Shown here piece by piece: positions 10,314-22,895 of a stretch of 64,000 nucleotides of DNA. Made by a program: the position numbers and the translations under genes. The notes under the pieces are model-generated. The model ran no database searches and was not told the DNA's origin. It saw only the letters and a program-made list of their open reading frames with translations. Location of the stretch: the NCBI GenBank assembly GCA_023055425.1, contig JALGPY010000005.1, positions 83,245,495 to 83,309,494 of the forward strand. The letters are read 5' to 3'. Numbering within the stretch: position 1 is the stretch's first letter; every line of letters begins with the position of its first letter. The stretch comes from Linanthus parryae. Its lineage: Eukaryota; Streptophyta; Magnoliopsida; Ericales; Polemoniaceae.

Positions 10314-11211
10314 TGTTGGAATTGTGCCCTAGAGGCAATCAACTTATTGTCACAAATATGTGAATTTACGATTCATTATGTTATCGATATGGAGATATGT
10401 TAACATGAATGAAGTCCTTAGAATATAAGTGTTATATTCTTAAATATCCCTAGTCGATTATAATGATTAATAGGACAATAATCTATAGACTAGTATGGGG
10501 TTGGATTGATATGGAGATATCATGATCCAACACATGGGTACGCATTAGGAGTAATGGCATAACTGGATTGACCCATCTCGGAGAAGGCTACATACAAGTT
10601 ATGTAAAGTCACAAGTGCTTCTCGCGGTGCAATGGTGTTGTCATCCTTAGACTTGAAGTCACTAGATCATCTAGTTGTGGAATATTGTGTTTTGGTAGCG
10701 TCAAACGCTACACCGTGACTGAGTAGCTATAAAGGCGTGTACCGGGTACAATAAGAAGCAAGCTTAGAAATCGTAGTAGATGTAGATAGAATTTTTCCCT
10801 CCCACATAACGGGAGCAAATATCATAGGCCACTCGAGGGATAGTGCTTATAGAATGTCTGGCCAAACTCAAATAAATCAATATAGGATATTGATGTTATT
10901 TGCACGAATAAGGCTACTCCCAGGATCGAGAAACTATGGATTGGATATACGAGTGTGACATGTATGTCTCGTGTCCAATCCGGATATGGGACAAAGGGAT
11001 GAGACAATTACTTGCACAAGGTTTGTCATGATGACTATTCTCTTTGTTGGCTAGAATGGATGTCTTGCTAGAGGCAACTCCATATTAGTAAGTGGTTACT
11101 ACCAAATAAATAGAACCCATGGGGTCACACGCCATATAGGAGTGAACTAGACTTGGGAATTAATAAATTAATATGATTAATTAATTAGAAGGATCAAATC
11201 GTAACAACTAG

Positions 11212-11398
11212 CTAACTTAGTAGGACTAATATGCAAGTTGGACTAATCCATGTATAGACATGATTAGGATTTTCCAAGGTGGACTAATTCATGTAGAGAC
11301 ATGATTAGGATTAATTTTCAAAGATAACTAATCCATGTATGGACATGATTAGGACTAGTTTGCAAAAGGGACTAATCCTTATTTGAGTAGAATTAGGA
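11212..11398 (+). repeat. Tandem repeat upstream of the TATA box in K LTR
   Basis: Four to five copies of a 41-46-base unit centred on ggactaatccatgtatagac followed by atgattagg, at about 11212 (partial), 11240, 11281, 11327 and 11370. Within each unit ctaatccatgt and acatgattag form an imperfect inverted repeat. The array is also present in the 3' LTR at 14888-15063, so it predates this insertion. Confidence 0.8.
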
Positions 11399-11436
11399 GA
11401 GGGGTTCTTTATGTAGTAGGACAAGGAGTTGTTGGA

Positions 11437-11446
11437 CTATATAAAG
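11437..11446 (+). promoter_or_regulatory. TATA box of K 5' LTR
   Basis: ctatataaag, a near-consensus plant TATA box, 430 bases before the LTR end. The same element is at 15104-15113 (ctatataaat) in the 3' LTR. Confidence 0.7.
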
Positions 11447-11866
11447 AACACTCCTAGCTTATTTTCTCAACACACATCTATATGATAGGATTAAGGAGAG
11501 AATAAAGCAAGGAGAGAGAGCAAGTCCCAAAGCAAGGGCTGAACCCCCCTTTGGGACCGCCCCCTACCCGTCGGCCTCACATGGAGGTGCCTCTCCACCT
11601 TGTTGCACCGTGTTGCATGATTTCTTCTTCCTCTTCCATTCTTCCTAGCAAGCACAAGGAGTTGGAGGATTTAGATCTCACCTCTAGGCGTGGATCAACC
11701 GTAGAGACGTGAAACAATTCACGTGACAATTCATCACAGGAGACCTCTAAGGTGTGTTACTTGTTTCTTCCCTTACCATCGTTATGATTCTCTTCCTATG
11801 ATCCTTGGAGGGTCTTGAATGGTAAATTCTTTCTTCCGCTGCGTATTCATGATCAAAACCCTACAG

Positions 11867-11880
11867 TGGTATCAGAGCCA
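11867..11880 (+). promoter_or_regulatory. Primer binding site of element K
   Basis: TGGTATCAGAGCCA, complementary to the 3' end of plant initiator-methionine tRNA, one base after the LTR end. Confidence 0.85.
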
Positions 11881-13600
11881 CAGGTCCTAGAACATAGACG
11901 TGGTTTATGTGTTACGTTTTGATAGTTTTACACTTTAAATTTATTATTATCACGTAAAACAAGACAAATCAAGAATATGATGCAATTTGTCAATAATTAA
12001 ATCAAACAAGAACTAATTTTACATGGTATGTAGGAATTAGTGAGTTTGAGATTTTTAGGATCTTAGATCTTGGGTTCTTGGGCATCTTATTGGAAAAATG
12101 AGTTTTTCCAAATAAGGAAACAATCAAACTTGGGCAACAAGGCAAGGAGTTGTTTTGGAAACAACTCCTAAGGAGGTTCGCCCCCCCTAGGGGACCGCCC
12201 CTCCTTCCTTGCCTCCCAAGCAAGGTTCGGCCTAGCGCACGACCTAGCTGTGTGGGCTAGGGGCCAGCCAGCCCAAGGCCATTGGGAGGTCCTTATAGGG
12301 TTCGACCAAGTGTTGATGAGCCTTCTTGGACTGTTTTGACCTTAGTTAATCCTAAAATCAATTAAAATTGACCAAGCGCGTTAAAATTGGATTTTAACTG
12401 TTTATGTGCAAATCGCATGGTGATTGGATATGGCCTTAGGATGTGGTTTGGTGTGATCGTTTACTTTTGTAATTAGGGTTTGATGGCATGCGAGCCATTT
12501 TTTTCTCAACTCGTGAGATTTATTTTATTTAGTATAGTTGTTAGCTAGCGCTAGATAGAATAGATTGTTAGCCAAGATTGAAGAAAAAGAAGCCCGAAGC
12601 CAAAGGAGCCACAAAAGATGGAGCATGGAGCATTCCACATGACTATCAAGGATGGACCAAAAGATGAAGATGCATGGAGATGTGTTTGTTTTTAGGGTTC
12701 ATAGATATTTCCATTGGCCTGGAAATATCTTAGTCTAGAAAAAGGCCATATCCATATGACATTTTTTCATTATTATTTTGTGGTTGTTTATTTTTTCTGG
12801 CTTATTATTTTGTGATTGGTTTATGGATGATGCATGCAATTAGGATAATAAGATAATTAGACAACCTGGATCTTTTATTTGGAGTTATGCCCAAACTCAA
12901 ATAAGTAGATCAGTTGATATGGATCAACAAAACAATTTAAAATTGAAAATAAAATCCCAAAATTTAAATATTGCGTTTTTGCCTTCTCGTTATCTAGACA
13001 CTCTTTGATCATGATTATCAAGGTAGTGCGTGCCAAAGCAGGGCGACTTGATTTATCACGATTGTGTTGCGATGGCACAAGCAAATAATGTGCAACTGTC
13101 TAGGTAAGAGGTTGGACGCAACTATGTGATTTTAATAAGATTAAAAGGTTAGAGGCCAACAATTGGGATTATCCATGGGATGGATAAATAAGGAGTTATT
13201 TGCCCAATTGAACCAAGAGTTTCATAAAGATGCAATTGGAATTGTTCCTACCTAAATAACTAATTTTGGGTGACTTGCCAAAGCAAGCTCAAAAGAAGTG
13301 AAATATGGATCTTGGCCCACTAGAAAATATAATGATATTTTCCGCATTAATATGGAGGGTTATTAATTCGTAGAAAAATAGTGGGAGCTATATTTAACAA
13401 TTTAAATCCTTGTTGAATATATTTATATGTCACAATACTTTGCATAAACCTATTGTATTGAATGCCATGACATTAAACAAACAAAACACGACTTTATCTA
13501 TCTTCTAGACTGGTATAAAATCGAGAATTGTTCTCAAATAAAAGAAAATTGTTGTAAATCGTAGAACATAAAGTTCTCTTCCCACCAACTACCAAAACAC
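11881..13600 (+). other. 5' untranslated region of element K
   Basis: No sustained reading frame. It contains the first copy (about 12972-13260) of a module repeated at about 13789-14065; shared landmarks are gtgcgtgccaa and gcagggcga near 13024 and 13840, and accaagagtttcat versus accaagaatttcat near the ends. The rest is unremarkable AT-rich sequence. Confidence 0.5.
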
Positions 13601-13611
13601 ACTAAAACCTA

Positions 13612-14534
13612 ATGGAAGGAACATCAAAGAATGGTTCCTTGGATGTGACTTGTCTCGTGTTAGCTGCCATGAACTCCGAGTTTTGGAAGCAAGATGAGAA
13701 CATGGAGGTGTATGATATGATCATACGTTGAAAGAATCTCTTTCAAAGAGAGAGAGCTATACATGAAAGGTTGTAAGTTTTTCTCCATGTTGCGTTCTCT
13801 TGCTTAGCACTCGTCATGATCAAGATTAATCAAACTCGTGCGTGCCAATGCAGGGCGAATTGATTCATCAAGATATGACGGGACGACACTAGTTAGTAGT
13901 GTGTGACTGCCAAAACAAGAGGTAAAACACAACTAAGTTATTTCAATAGGATTGAAAGCTTAGATTTTGGGTGTTATCTATGAGATAGATAAAGAATAGA
14001 AGTTATTCACCCAAGTGGACCAAGAATTTCATTGAATGCAATTATAGTTTTGTTCAAAGGAGATTTACTCAATATGATTGAAAAATCACTAAACAAAACA
14101 CTCATAATGGGCATGGGCAAAGCAGTTAATGGTTAATAGCATGGGTAAGGGAAAATGGTTTGCACCGACCCCATGGGTATAAAGCAAGCTTTTTGCTAAA
14201 ACCAAAAGTTCCATAGGTAGTTTAAAGTAAGAGAGACTGCCCAAAGTACCTGGAAGTTAGTATTAAAGGAATTATGTATTTCGATTTAGGTATTTTTGTT
14301 ATAGAAATCAATGTGTCTGTCTCATCATCATGAGTATATGATACTAGATGAGGATCTCGCATTTATAGAAATGTGGAGGATCTCAAGAGATAAAGACAAA
14401 TGGATCAGGAAGAAATAATCTTACATGTGGGGCAATGAAGCAAGGGGTTGCTGAATTTGCCGTAGGAAATTATTTCTACCTTTATGAAATTGTTCATGAA
14501 TTAGACAAAAGTGATTATGTCCCTACTATGAGTT
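13612..14534 (+). pseudogene. gag: Decayed gag remnant of element K
   Basis: ATG at 13612 begins a short frame (MEGTSKNGSLDVTCLV). Further on, EVYDMII, a stop, then KNLFQRERAIHERL at about 13730-13780 resembles the copia Gag stretch normally of the form HLKxLFxxQARxER. This gives the orientation and family but no working protein. After the repeated module at 13789-14065, scattered open stretches cannot be assigned. Protease, integrase, RT and RNase H are absent: the internal sequence jumps directly into the truncated 3' LTR at 14535, so one deletion removed all of pol, the PPT and 555 bases of LTR. Confidence 0.45.
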
Positions 14535-15534
14535 TCAAATAAATCAATATAGGATATTGATGTTATTTGCACGAATAAGGCTACTCCCAGGATCGAGAAA
14601 CTATGGATTGGATATACGAGTGTGACATGTATGTCTCGTGTCCAATCCGGATATGGGACAAAGGGATGAGACAGTTACTTGCACAAGGTTTGTCATGATG
14701 ACTATTCTCTTGGTTGGCTAGAATGGATGTCTTGCTAGAGGCCACTCCATATTAGTAAGTGGTTACTACCAACTAAATAGAACCCATGGGGTCACACGCC
14801 ATATAGGGGTGAACTAGACTTGGGAATTAATTAATTAATATGATTAATTAATTAGAAGGATCAAATCGTAACAACTAGCTATCTTAGTAGGACTAATATG
14901 CAAGTTTGACTAATCCATGTATAGACATGATTAGGATTTGCCAAGGTGGACTAATTCATGTAGATACATGATTAGGATTAATTTACAAAGATAAATAATC
15001 CATGTATGGACATGATTAGGACTAGTTTGCAAAAGGGACTAATCCTTATTTGAGTAGGATTAGGAGAGGGGTTCTTTATGTAGTAGGACAAGGAGTTGTT
15101 GGACTATATAAATAACACTCCTAGATTATTTTCTCAACACACATCTATATAAGAGGAGTAAGGAGAGAATAAAGCAAGGAGAGAGAGAGAAAGTCCCAAA
15201 TCAAGGGCCGAACCCCCCTTTGGGACCGCCCCTACCTGTCGACATCACATGGAGGTGCCGCTTTACCTTGTTGCATCGTGTTGCATGATTTCTTCTTCCT
15301 CTTTAATTCTTCCTAGCTAGCACAACGAGTTGGAGGATTTAGATCTCACCTCTAGGCGTGAATCAACCGTAGAGACGTGACACAATTCACGTGACAATTC
15401 ATCACAGGATACCTCTAAGGTGTGTTACTTGTTTCTTCCCTTACCATCGTTATGATTCTCTTCCTGTGATCCTTGGAGGGTCTTCAATGGATAAATTCTT
15501 TCTTACGCTGCGTATTTATGATCAAAACCCTACA
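14535..15534 (+). repeat. 3' LTR of element K, truncated at its 5' end
   Basis: Aligns with 10869-11865. Starts at caaataaatcaatatagg and ends cctaca, followed by E LTR sequence (ggtgatgagttcttcaaatc) that matches 20539 onward. The missing 555 bases and adjacent internal DNA point to a single deletion. Confidence 0.85.
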
Positions 15535-17924
15535 GGTGATGAGTTCTTCAAATCCATATATAGGATGCCTCATGAGTCCCTACCAAAGGCCGAGAATTTG
15601 GCTGCAAAGTCACTGCATGTGACTGATTTTCATTTGTAAGATCATTTTCACCTTTCTTTGACTTGCTTACTCTCCCTCAATACTTATAGTTTTTTAGGGT
15701 TTCAATATGTTTTGGAAAGCTTGGAACACCCTCTTCAAGACCCTACCTTCAGATTTCCTAAACCCTTCCTCATTTTACCACAAATAAGCTTCTAAAGTTG
15801 ACTAGTTGAGATGATTTCCTTCTACGTTTGACTTTCAATTTTAGCATTCTAAATGTGATTTCCAGCATTAACGTTCTTCATGAAACTTGTTCGTATTGAT
15901 ATTTTGAGTCTAAATATAAAGTTTGACCATGTTTGACTTTTCAAAAACCCTAGTTTGGCTGATCTAGATAGGAGGAGTAAAATAGTAATTTCACTCTAGC
16001 TTTGAATTGAGATTAGTGTAGTAAATTAGAGTTTGTCGGTATGTCTTTTATGCATATTTGGAGTACTCGTTGTCATTCCTCGTTCGGGTTGACCAAGTCA
16101 ACATTCGAGGCCATTTTGCAGTTTTATAAAACTTCGGGGGCCTCTGTTCATTTAATTAAAACTTCACACTTGAACCACTTGAGACTAAGTTAATGTTTTG
16201 AGACCAAAAAACCTGACTTATAAGGATATTTGAAGTCTCAAGAAGGAAGTATTTGACTCGGGAGTTATCAAATCAATGGTGGGGGTCTTTTTATAATTTT
16301 AACAAACTTTAGGGACCTAAGTGTAATTAACAGAATGTTGTAGATTTCAATGCTAAGTTCATATGGATGAGTTAAGAGTCATTCTTGCATGTTGTTGGGC
16401 CGATATGAATGTAATTTGGGGTCGAGACACACTCAGGGATTGTACTAGAGAGTTTTGAAGTATCAGGGGCATTTTGGTCAAGTTATCTTGCATGACCCCC
16501 CCCCATTTCAGGGATATATGCTAATAGGTTGTATACTTTACTTGTGTATATCCAGATATTATTAAGGATCGTTTGAAGAAGACGTATGTATTCGTGTTGC
16601 TGCATTTACTGTGAGACTCGGATCCAATATGAGACGAGCGTTGTAGGAGTGCGAGCGTTGCTTTGCGCCTTTCATGGCTCAGAGGTAAGTAAATATGTAC
16701 GGTCTTCTCATATAAAAATGTGCATATGTGTGTGATGTTTCAAATGAATGCTTGTTATATCAAAAAGTATGAGCATGCATGATTTAAACTCAAAAAATTC
16801 TTTGGAATATTTATTTGATATCCTCTGAAAGCTCTTGGAAATGATTCGTGAAAGATTTTATACCGATTTGGTTATGTGAAAGGAAGGTAATAAAATACTT
16901 CTAATAGATTTAGGACGATGTACAGAGTTATGTTATTCATGGGAGGCGCCAAGCGATCCTCCATTTTCCTATGGTAAGACCATTGAAGCAATGCTTCTTA
17001 TTATTGCATAGAACTTAATTGTTCACAAATCCGCCCCCGATGAACCAAAATGTACCAAGATATTGAGGCCAAGGGGTTTGTTAGAGCTATAGAGTGCTAC
17101 TTATACTTGTAAGGGTCATACGGTATAGGGGTGTCGGCACTTAAGACCTTTTAGCTAATGTTGTGAGCGGGGTTGACGAATGGGCTCCCTTAACGCTCGG
17201 GTGAAATAGGGTTTGATATACCCTAGAAGGAACCTTTGTGATTATTTCGTGATCCCTCTGTTTACATCGATCCTGTTGGTGGCTCTGGACATGCCTTAGC
17301 TAAAACTTACGTTTACTTGAACTTGAATGAAAGTTGTCTACTCTATTGATGTTGTTTGTGGCTCTTGATATGCCCAAATCGATTTAAATGATTTGAAAAT
17401 CTTTGGCCACTCATGAACTAATATCATTATCAAACTTAAATCAACGTGTTTACTCAGGTTATATTACCAAATACTCGTACTTTCTCAATGTTCTTAAATT
17501 GAGAGGTTTAGATACTCGGTTACTTTCAGTTGTTCTAAAATCTCCAATTTGTTACTTTTATTGTGTTAAATCTTCTGTTTTATTTCCAACTTATGCTTTC
17601 GTTCCACTCGTTGGTTTACATGTCGTATTGTGTATTTACTCAGTTTTTACTAATCATTTCTTCAAAACTGCGTCAGCTTTTGCCATTTTAAAACTGCAGG
17701 TCATCACTCAAGGTGGGGGTGGGAATACGGATGGAGAAGAAGACGCTTAGCTTAGATTAGATCACTTAGTAGATGACATAGCTTATTTCAATCATATTAT
17801 ATTTGTAAACTTATCTTCTCAAGATTGTTGAATTTATTAGATGAAATGTAATCTTAATAGTTAATATTCTACTTTTTGTAATCGATTGTCTCTTTAACCC
17901 TGAACCGAGATTCCAGGTTGTTTC
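15535..17924 (+). repeat. 5' LTR of element E, right segment
   Basis: 2.39 kb aligning colinearly with 20539-22895 plus 42867-42903, with several percent differences and small indels. It ends ccaggttgtttca at 17924, just before the PBS. Short open frames in it, such as 17403-17750, are not preserved in the other copy and are not taken as genes. Confidence 0.85.
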
Positions 17925-17927
17925 AGC

Positions 17928-17940
17928 TGGTATCAGAGCA
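17928..17940 (+). promoter_or_regulatory. Primer binding site of element E
   Basis: TGGTATCAGAGCA, complementary to initiator-Met tRNA, three bases after the LTR end. It fixes the element's orientation as plus. Confidence 0.8.
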
Positions 17941-19178
17941 TCGGTTCTCCGGTTAAAGTGAATTTCGATTTCCCTTAGTAGATAATAAGAAAGATAAAAC
18001 GTTTTCGAAATTTTAAAATTGATTAGGATAACTCAATTTGGGAATAAATGAAGTAAACAAGCCGTCGGGAGCTGGGGTACTTACCTGTCGTTAATCTTGA
18101 TTTGTACCATATTTGTTGCTTAAATGTTAATGGCTATTTGAGGTGTGAACCGTGCAAAATTTACATGCTTATTTGCATGCGTAGTACATATGTCCTTGCC
18201 TTTTATATTGAAATGTTTTCTATAGTTTTGTGATGCGTATCTAAGCCTTTTTATGTTACTATGTTATTTTTAGACGAGAGAGTAATGACGTTGTGACTTA
18301 GAAGACCGCGATACGATTCTTTCTCACCTACGAGTGACGAAACTTAAAACATTAGTTTGACTTTGGTTTATTTTGAGTTAATTTGACATGGGTCTTTCCA
18401 AAATTAGAAAATTTTGAAAATAAAGTATTTATTACAAAAAAAAATGGTTTCTGAAAATTATTGGCGTTTCGAGCTACCAAATGCCAAGTGATATGGACCA
18501 CTTTGTTTATCAGTCCGCTGGCGTGACTCTTAGTACGACGGTACTATAAGTTGTACCCGCTGTGTAGACTAAGTTGGAACATTTGAAGCACATGCGAGTT
18601 GTGTTAGAGAGGCACGTTGTGTGACGACACATAGTGTTCTTTCTCCCTCGTATGCGTGGAACACTTTAGGTGATTGGTTCATCTAATCCTATAGAGGTAA
18701 GACAACATTTTTAACGCGGATGATTCAAGCAAAACGACATATTAGTCTTGATAAAAGTATTTGTCTAAAATTTTCGAGATATGTATAATTCTAACAAATT
18801 TTTAAGTCGCTTCTAAAATTGAGAAATTCTATGTTGTTATTGAACTTTCAAAATCTTGTTTCGAACTTGTACCTGTACTAATCTTATACGAAACCCTATT
18901 GTGATGTGAGTCTAGGCTGGATAGTAATATAGACTCATAATAGACCCTGTCGTGCGGAGAGTAAGAATGAGAAATTTCTTCCAGTTAAGGTGTTTCTAGA
19001 TGACCATCTAAGGAAGCCATCTTTTGGGAGCAGAACATTCGACCAGAGCGGTTTAGGTACTTGTCTGGCTAAGTTAAATAGGCTAAGTCACTGTGCTACA
19101 TTTCATGTGCATTTCATGTATGAGGGTAAGTATAGTATGAGATCTTCGGGGATGAAGATTCTTTTAACGTGGGTAGAT
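17941..19178 (+). other. Internal remnant of element E
   Basis: About 1.24 kb with no intact frame. Near 18572-18612 ttggaacatttgaagcacat followed by gcgagttgtgtt reads LEHLKHMRVVL, which resembles the RT segment after the YxDD box in gypsy elements. The last bases before the LTR (tcggggatgaagattcttttaacgtgggtaga) are of the type found at the pol 3' end and PPT of Tekay/Del elements. It is therefore a deletion derivative rather than a separate invention, though this rests on short matches. Confidence 0.5.
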
Positions 19179-22100
19179 TGTAACACCCCTAACTCCCGAG
19201 AGAGTTCTTAAGTACAATATCAAGACTTTGAGGGCAATTTTTTAAATATTTTGTCACCGCTTTAAAGTTGGAACTTCGGAGTGTTTGCAGAATTAGGGAG
19301 TCGTTGGGATGAATTTGAGGCACTATAAATGTTCGGGGTGGTAGTAGAATTCTCCAAAAGTAAGTAGTACCTCTAATTCTATTATATACCCTAGAGTTTG
19401 GAAAAAATACACTTTCACCCCCTTGCATGAGAGCCACTTGGCAATCTCATTTTGACACCTTAATAGTGAGGTGGTAGCTGATGAACTACCTTCTCCTCCA
19501 CTATCATATCATGGAGAGAAACCATCACCCTCTTCCTCATCATCTCTCATCATCTTCTTCATTAATATCCTCCATGAAACCACCACCACCACCAAGGCAA
19601 CCACCTCTCCCTTCCTCCAAACCAAAAACTGCTTCTACCGCAGTACCCCCTCGATCCGCTGATCGAAACGCACAAATCAATTCGAAGTTTCATTGGGTAT
19701 CGAGAGAGAAAACCGCATTCGAATGTGAAGAACCCTAGGGTGTTTGGAAGCCGAATTCCCTCTCCTCGCAGTGAATTGGTGGAAAAAATCATTGGATTCG
19801 TGAACCTCACTCTCAAGCGCACCAGTGGGTACCAATTTTTGGCCCTAACTCGTCGGATTCAGACCAGCTCGCCGAAAAATGGTGGGTCGTCGTCGATTTA
19901 TGCATTTTGCCTCTCGAGCTCGCGGTAATCTCTTCGTTTTAAGCCGTTTTGATTCCTTGTCATGTTCTGAGGTCCATAGTTGATGTAGAACTCTTAAGCT
20001 GGACCATAACGTGTTGAATCTCCGGATTAGGGAGTTGTTTGGTCGCCGAAAACTGCTCTTCTCGCCGGTTTTCCTCCATGGCTGACGAAAGTTAGGTAAA
20101 GCTTCAGTTCTTCGCCAAATTTTGCCTTCTATGCATTACATTACTCCCAATCATGTCGTGAACCTGTTTGAATGATCTAAATCTGCCCAGATTATTGTTA
20201 GGGTCGAGTTTGATTCCTTGTTCATGCATTTCGTTCGTTTTTTCGGAACATAAACTGATCGTGTTCAAGTGCTCGTATCTCCCTCAATTTTAATCCGTTT
20301 TGAGTGATCTTTAGCTTTCTGGAATCCTCGGATGATTGTCTACAACTTCGGTGTTTTGAAATTTGTTTCGGTCTCTAAAATACATATAATCATGTTGAAT
20401 TTACTGATTTCGTGTTGTGCAATCTGTCCAAGTGCAGAAATTTTCTAAGTGTTGGATACTAAATTTTCACCCAACTTTGAACCTCATTATCTCTCTCATC
20501 TCTTGATGGTTTTGAGCTTCTGTTTCTTCCTACTTTTAGATGGTGATGAGTTCTTCGAATCCATATATAGCATGCCTCATGAGTCTTTACCAATGGCCCT
20601 GAATTTGGCTGCAAAGTCACTGCATGTGACTGATTTTCATTTATAAGAACTCCAAATTTTTCTAAGTGTTGAAAGCTCATTTTCACCTATCTTTGACTTG
20701 CTTACTCTCCCTCAATACTTAGAGTTTCTTAGGGTTTCAATATGTTTTGGAAAGCTTGGAACACCCTCTTCAAGACCATACCTTCAGATTTCATAAACCC
20801 TTCCTCATTTTACCACAAATAAGTTCTACAGTTGACTAGTTGAGATGATTTCGCTCTACTTTTGACTTTCAATTGTAGCATTCTAAATGTGATTTCTAGC
20901 ATTAACGTTCTTCATGAAACTTGTTCGTATTCATATTTTGAGTCTAAATATAAATTTTGACCAAGTTTGACTTTTCAAAAATCCTAATTTGGTTGATCTA
21001 GATAGGAGGAGTAAAATTGTAATTTCAATTAAGCTTTGAATTGAGATTAGTGTAGTAAATTAGAGTTTGTCGGCATGTCTTGTATGCGTATTTGGAGTAC
21101 TCGTTGTCATTCCTACTTTGGGTTGACCAAGTCAACAGTTGGGGCCCTTTTGCAGTTTTATAAAACTTTGGGGGCCTATGTGCATTTAATTAAAACTTCA
21201 CACTTGAACCACTTGAGACTAAGTTAATGTTTTGAGACCAAAAAACCTGACTAAGAAGGATATTTGAAGTGTCAAGAAGGAAGTATTTGACTCGGGAGTT
21301 ATCAAATCAATGGTGGGGGTCTTTATGTAATTTTAACAAACTTTAGGGGACTAAGTGTAATTAACAACAAGTTGTATAATTCAATGCTAAGTTCATATGG
21401 ATGAGTTAAGAGTCATTCTTTCATTTTGTTTGGCCGGTATGAATGTAATTTGGGGTCCAGGCACTGTTAGAGAGTTTTGAAGTATCAGGGGCATTTTGGT
21501 CATCTGAGCTTGCATGAGCCCCCATTTCAGGGATATATGCTAATAGGTCGTATACTTTACTTGTGTATATTCAGCTGTTATTAAGGATCGTTCGAAGTAG
21601 ACGTACGTATTCGTGTTGCTGCATTTACTGTGAGACTCGGATCCAATATGAGACGAGCGTTGTAGGAGTGCGAGCGTTGCTTTACGCCTTTCATGGCTCA
21701 GAGGTAAGTACATATGTACGTCCTTCTCATATCAAAATGTGTGTATGTGTGTGATGTTTCAAATGAATGCTTGTTATATGAATGCATGACTTAAACTCAA
21801 AAGTTTGTTTGGAATATTTATTTGATATCCTCTGAAAGCTCATGGAAATGATTCTTGAAAGATTTTATACGGATTTGGTTATGTGAAAGGAAGGTATAAA
21901 ATACTTTTAATAGAGTTAGGACGATGTACAGAGTTATGTTATTAATGGGAGGCGCCAAGTGATCCTACATTTTCTTCTGGTAAGACCTTTGAAGCAATGC
22001 TTCTTATTTTTTGATAGAACTTAATTGTTCACAAATCCGCCCCCGATGAGCCAAAATGTACCAAGATATTGAGGTCAAGGGGTTTGTTAGAGCTATAGAG

Positions 22101-22895
22101 TGCTACTTATACTTGTAAGGGTCACTACGGTATAGGGGTGTCGACACTTAAGGCCTTTTAGCTAATGTTGTGAGCGGGGTAGACGAATGGGCTCCCTTAA
22201 CGCTCGGGTGAAATAGGGTTTGATAGACCCTAGAAGGAACTCTTTGTGATTATTTCTTGATCCCTCTGTTTACATCGATCCTGCTGGTGGCTCTGGACAT
22301 GCCTCAGCTAAAACTTACGTTTACTTGAACTTGAAAGAAAGTTTTCTACTCTATTGATGTTGTTTGTGGCTCTTGATATGCCCTAATCAATTGAAATGAT
22401 TTAAAAATCTTTGGCTACTCATGAACTAATATCGTTGTCAACTTAAATCGATGTGTTTACTCTAGTTATATTACCAAACAACCGTAGTTTCTCAATGTTC
22501 TTAAATTGAGAGGTTTTGATACTCGGTTACTTTTAGTTGTTCTAAAATCTCCAAGCTGTTACTTTTATTGTTTTAAATCTTCTGTTTTATTTCCAACTCA
22601 TGCTTTTGTGCAACTTGTTGGTTTACATGTCGTAGTGTGTATTTATTCAGTTTTTACTGATCATTTCTTCAAAACTGCATGAGCTTTTGCCATTTTAAAA
22701 CCGCAGGTCATCACTTAAGGTGGGAGTGGGAATACGGATGGAGACGAAGAAGTTTAGCTTAGATTAGATCACTTAGTAGATGACATAGCTTATTTCAATC
22801 ATATTACATTTGTAAACTTATCTTCTCAACATTGTTGTATTTATTAGATAAAATGTAATCTTAATATTTAATATTCTACTTTTTGTTATCGATTG
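19179..22895 (+). repeat. 3' LTR of element E, main part
   Basis: Starts TGTAACACCCCTAACTCC directly after the internal region. It continues until element A interrupts it after gattg (22891-22895) and finishes at 42867-42903. Total length about 3.75 kb, long for a plant LTR. The part from 20047 aligns with the 5' copy. The first 870 bases (19179-20046) have no partner in this window. A TATA-like attatatacc at 19381 lies 200 bases from the LTR start; if used, most of the LTR would be transcribed leader. Confidence 0.8.
22891..22895. repeat. TSD of element A, left copy (gattg)
   Basis: gattg here and at 42862-42866; joining the flanks restores the E LTR sequence seen intact at 17885-17895. Confidence 0.9.

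Larger units (their letters stand above)
10314..11865 (+). repeat. 5' LTR of element K, full length
   Basis: 1552 bases from TGTTGG to CTACA. It has a TATA box at 11437 and a repeat array upstream of it. It aligns with 14535-15534 over its last 1 kb with a few dozen differences, roughly 3-4 percent by eye, so the insertion is not recent. Confidence 0.85.
10314..15534 (+). mobile_element. Element K: Angela/BARE-like Ty1/copia element, internally deleted
   Basis: The 5' LTR (10314-11865) starts TGTTGGAATTGTGCCC and is followed at 11867 by the initiator-Met PBS TGGTATCAGAGCC. The start resembles Angela/BARE-type LTRs. The internal region is 2.67 kb with only a decayed gag trace and no pol. The 3' LTR is missing its first 555 bases. 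The right junction with E is clean at 15534/15535; the left junction is filler, so no TSD is visible. Confidence 0.8.

Noticed and set aside
17403..17750. 115-codon plus frame in E LTR
   Set aside because: The corresponding part of the other LTR copy (about 22410-22740) does not keep the frame, so it is chance.
17928..17940. tRNA gene
   Set aside because: Matches to tRNA 3' ends here and at 11867, 28375 and 58627 are only 13-18 bases and sit at LTR borders, so they are primer binding sites.
19481..19738. 85-codon His/Ser/Pro-rich frame in E LTR
   Set aside because: Low-complexity tc/cca-rich sequence, overlapped by equally long frames on both strands; no partner copy in the window to test.
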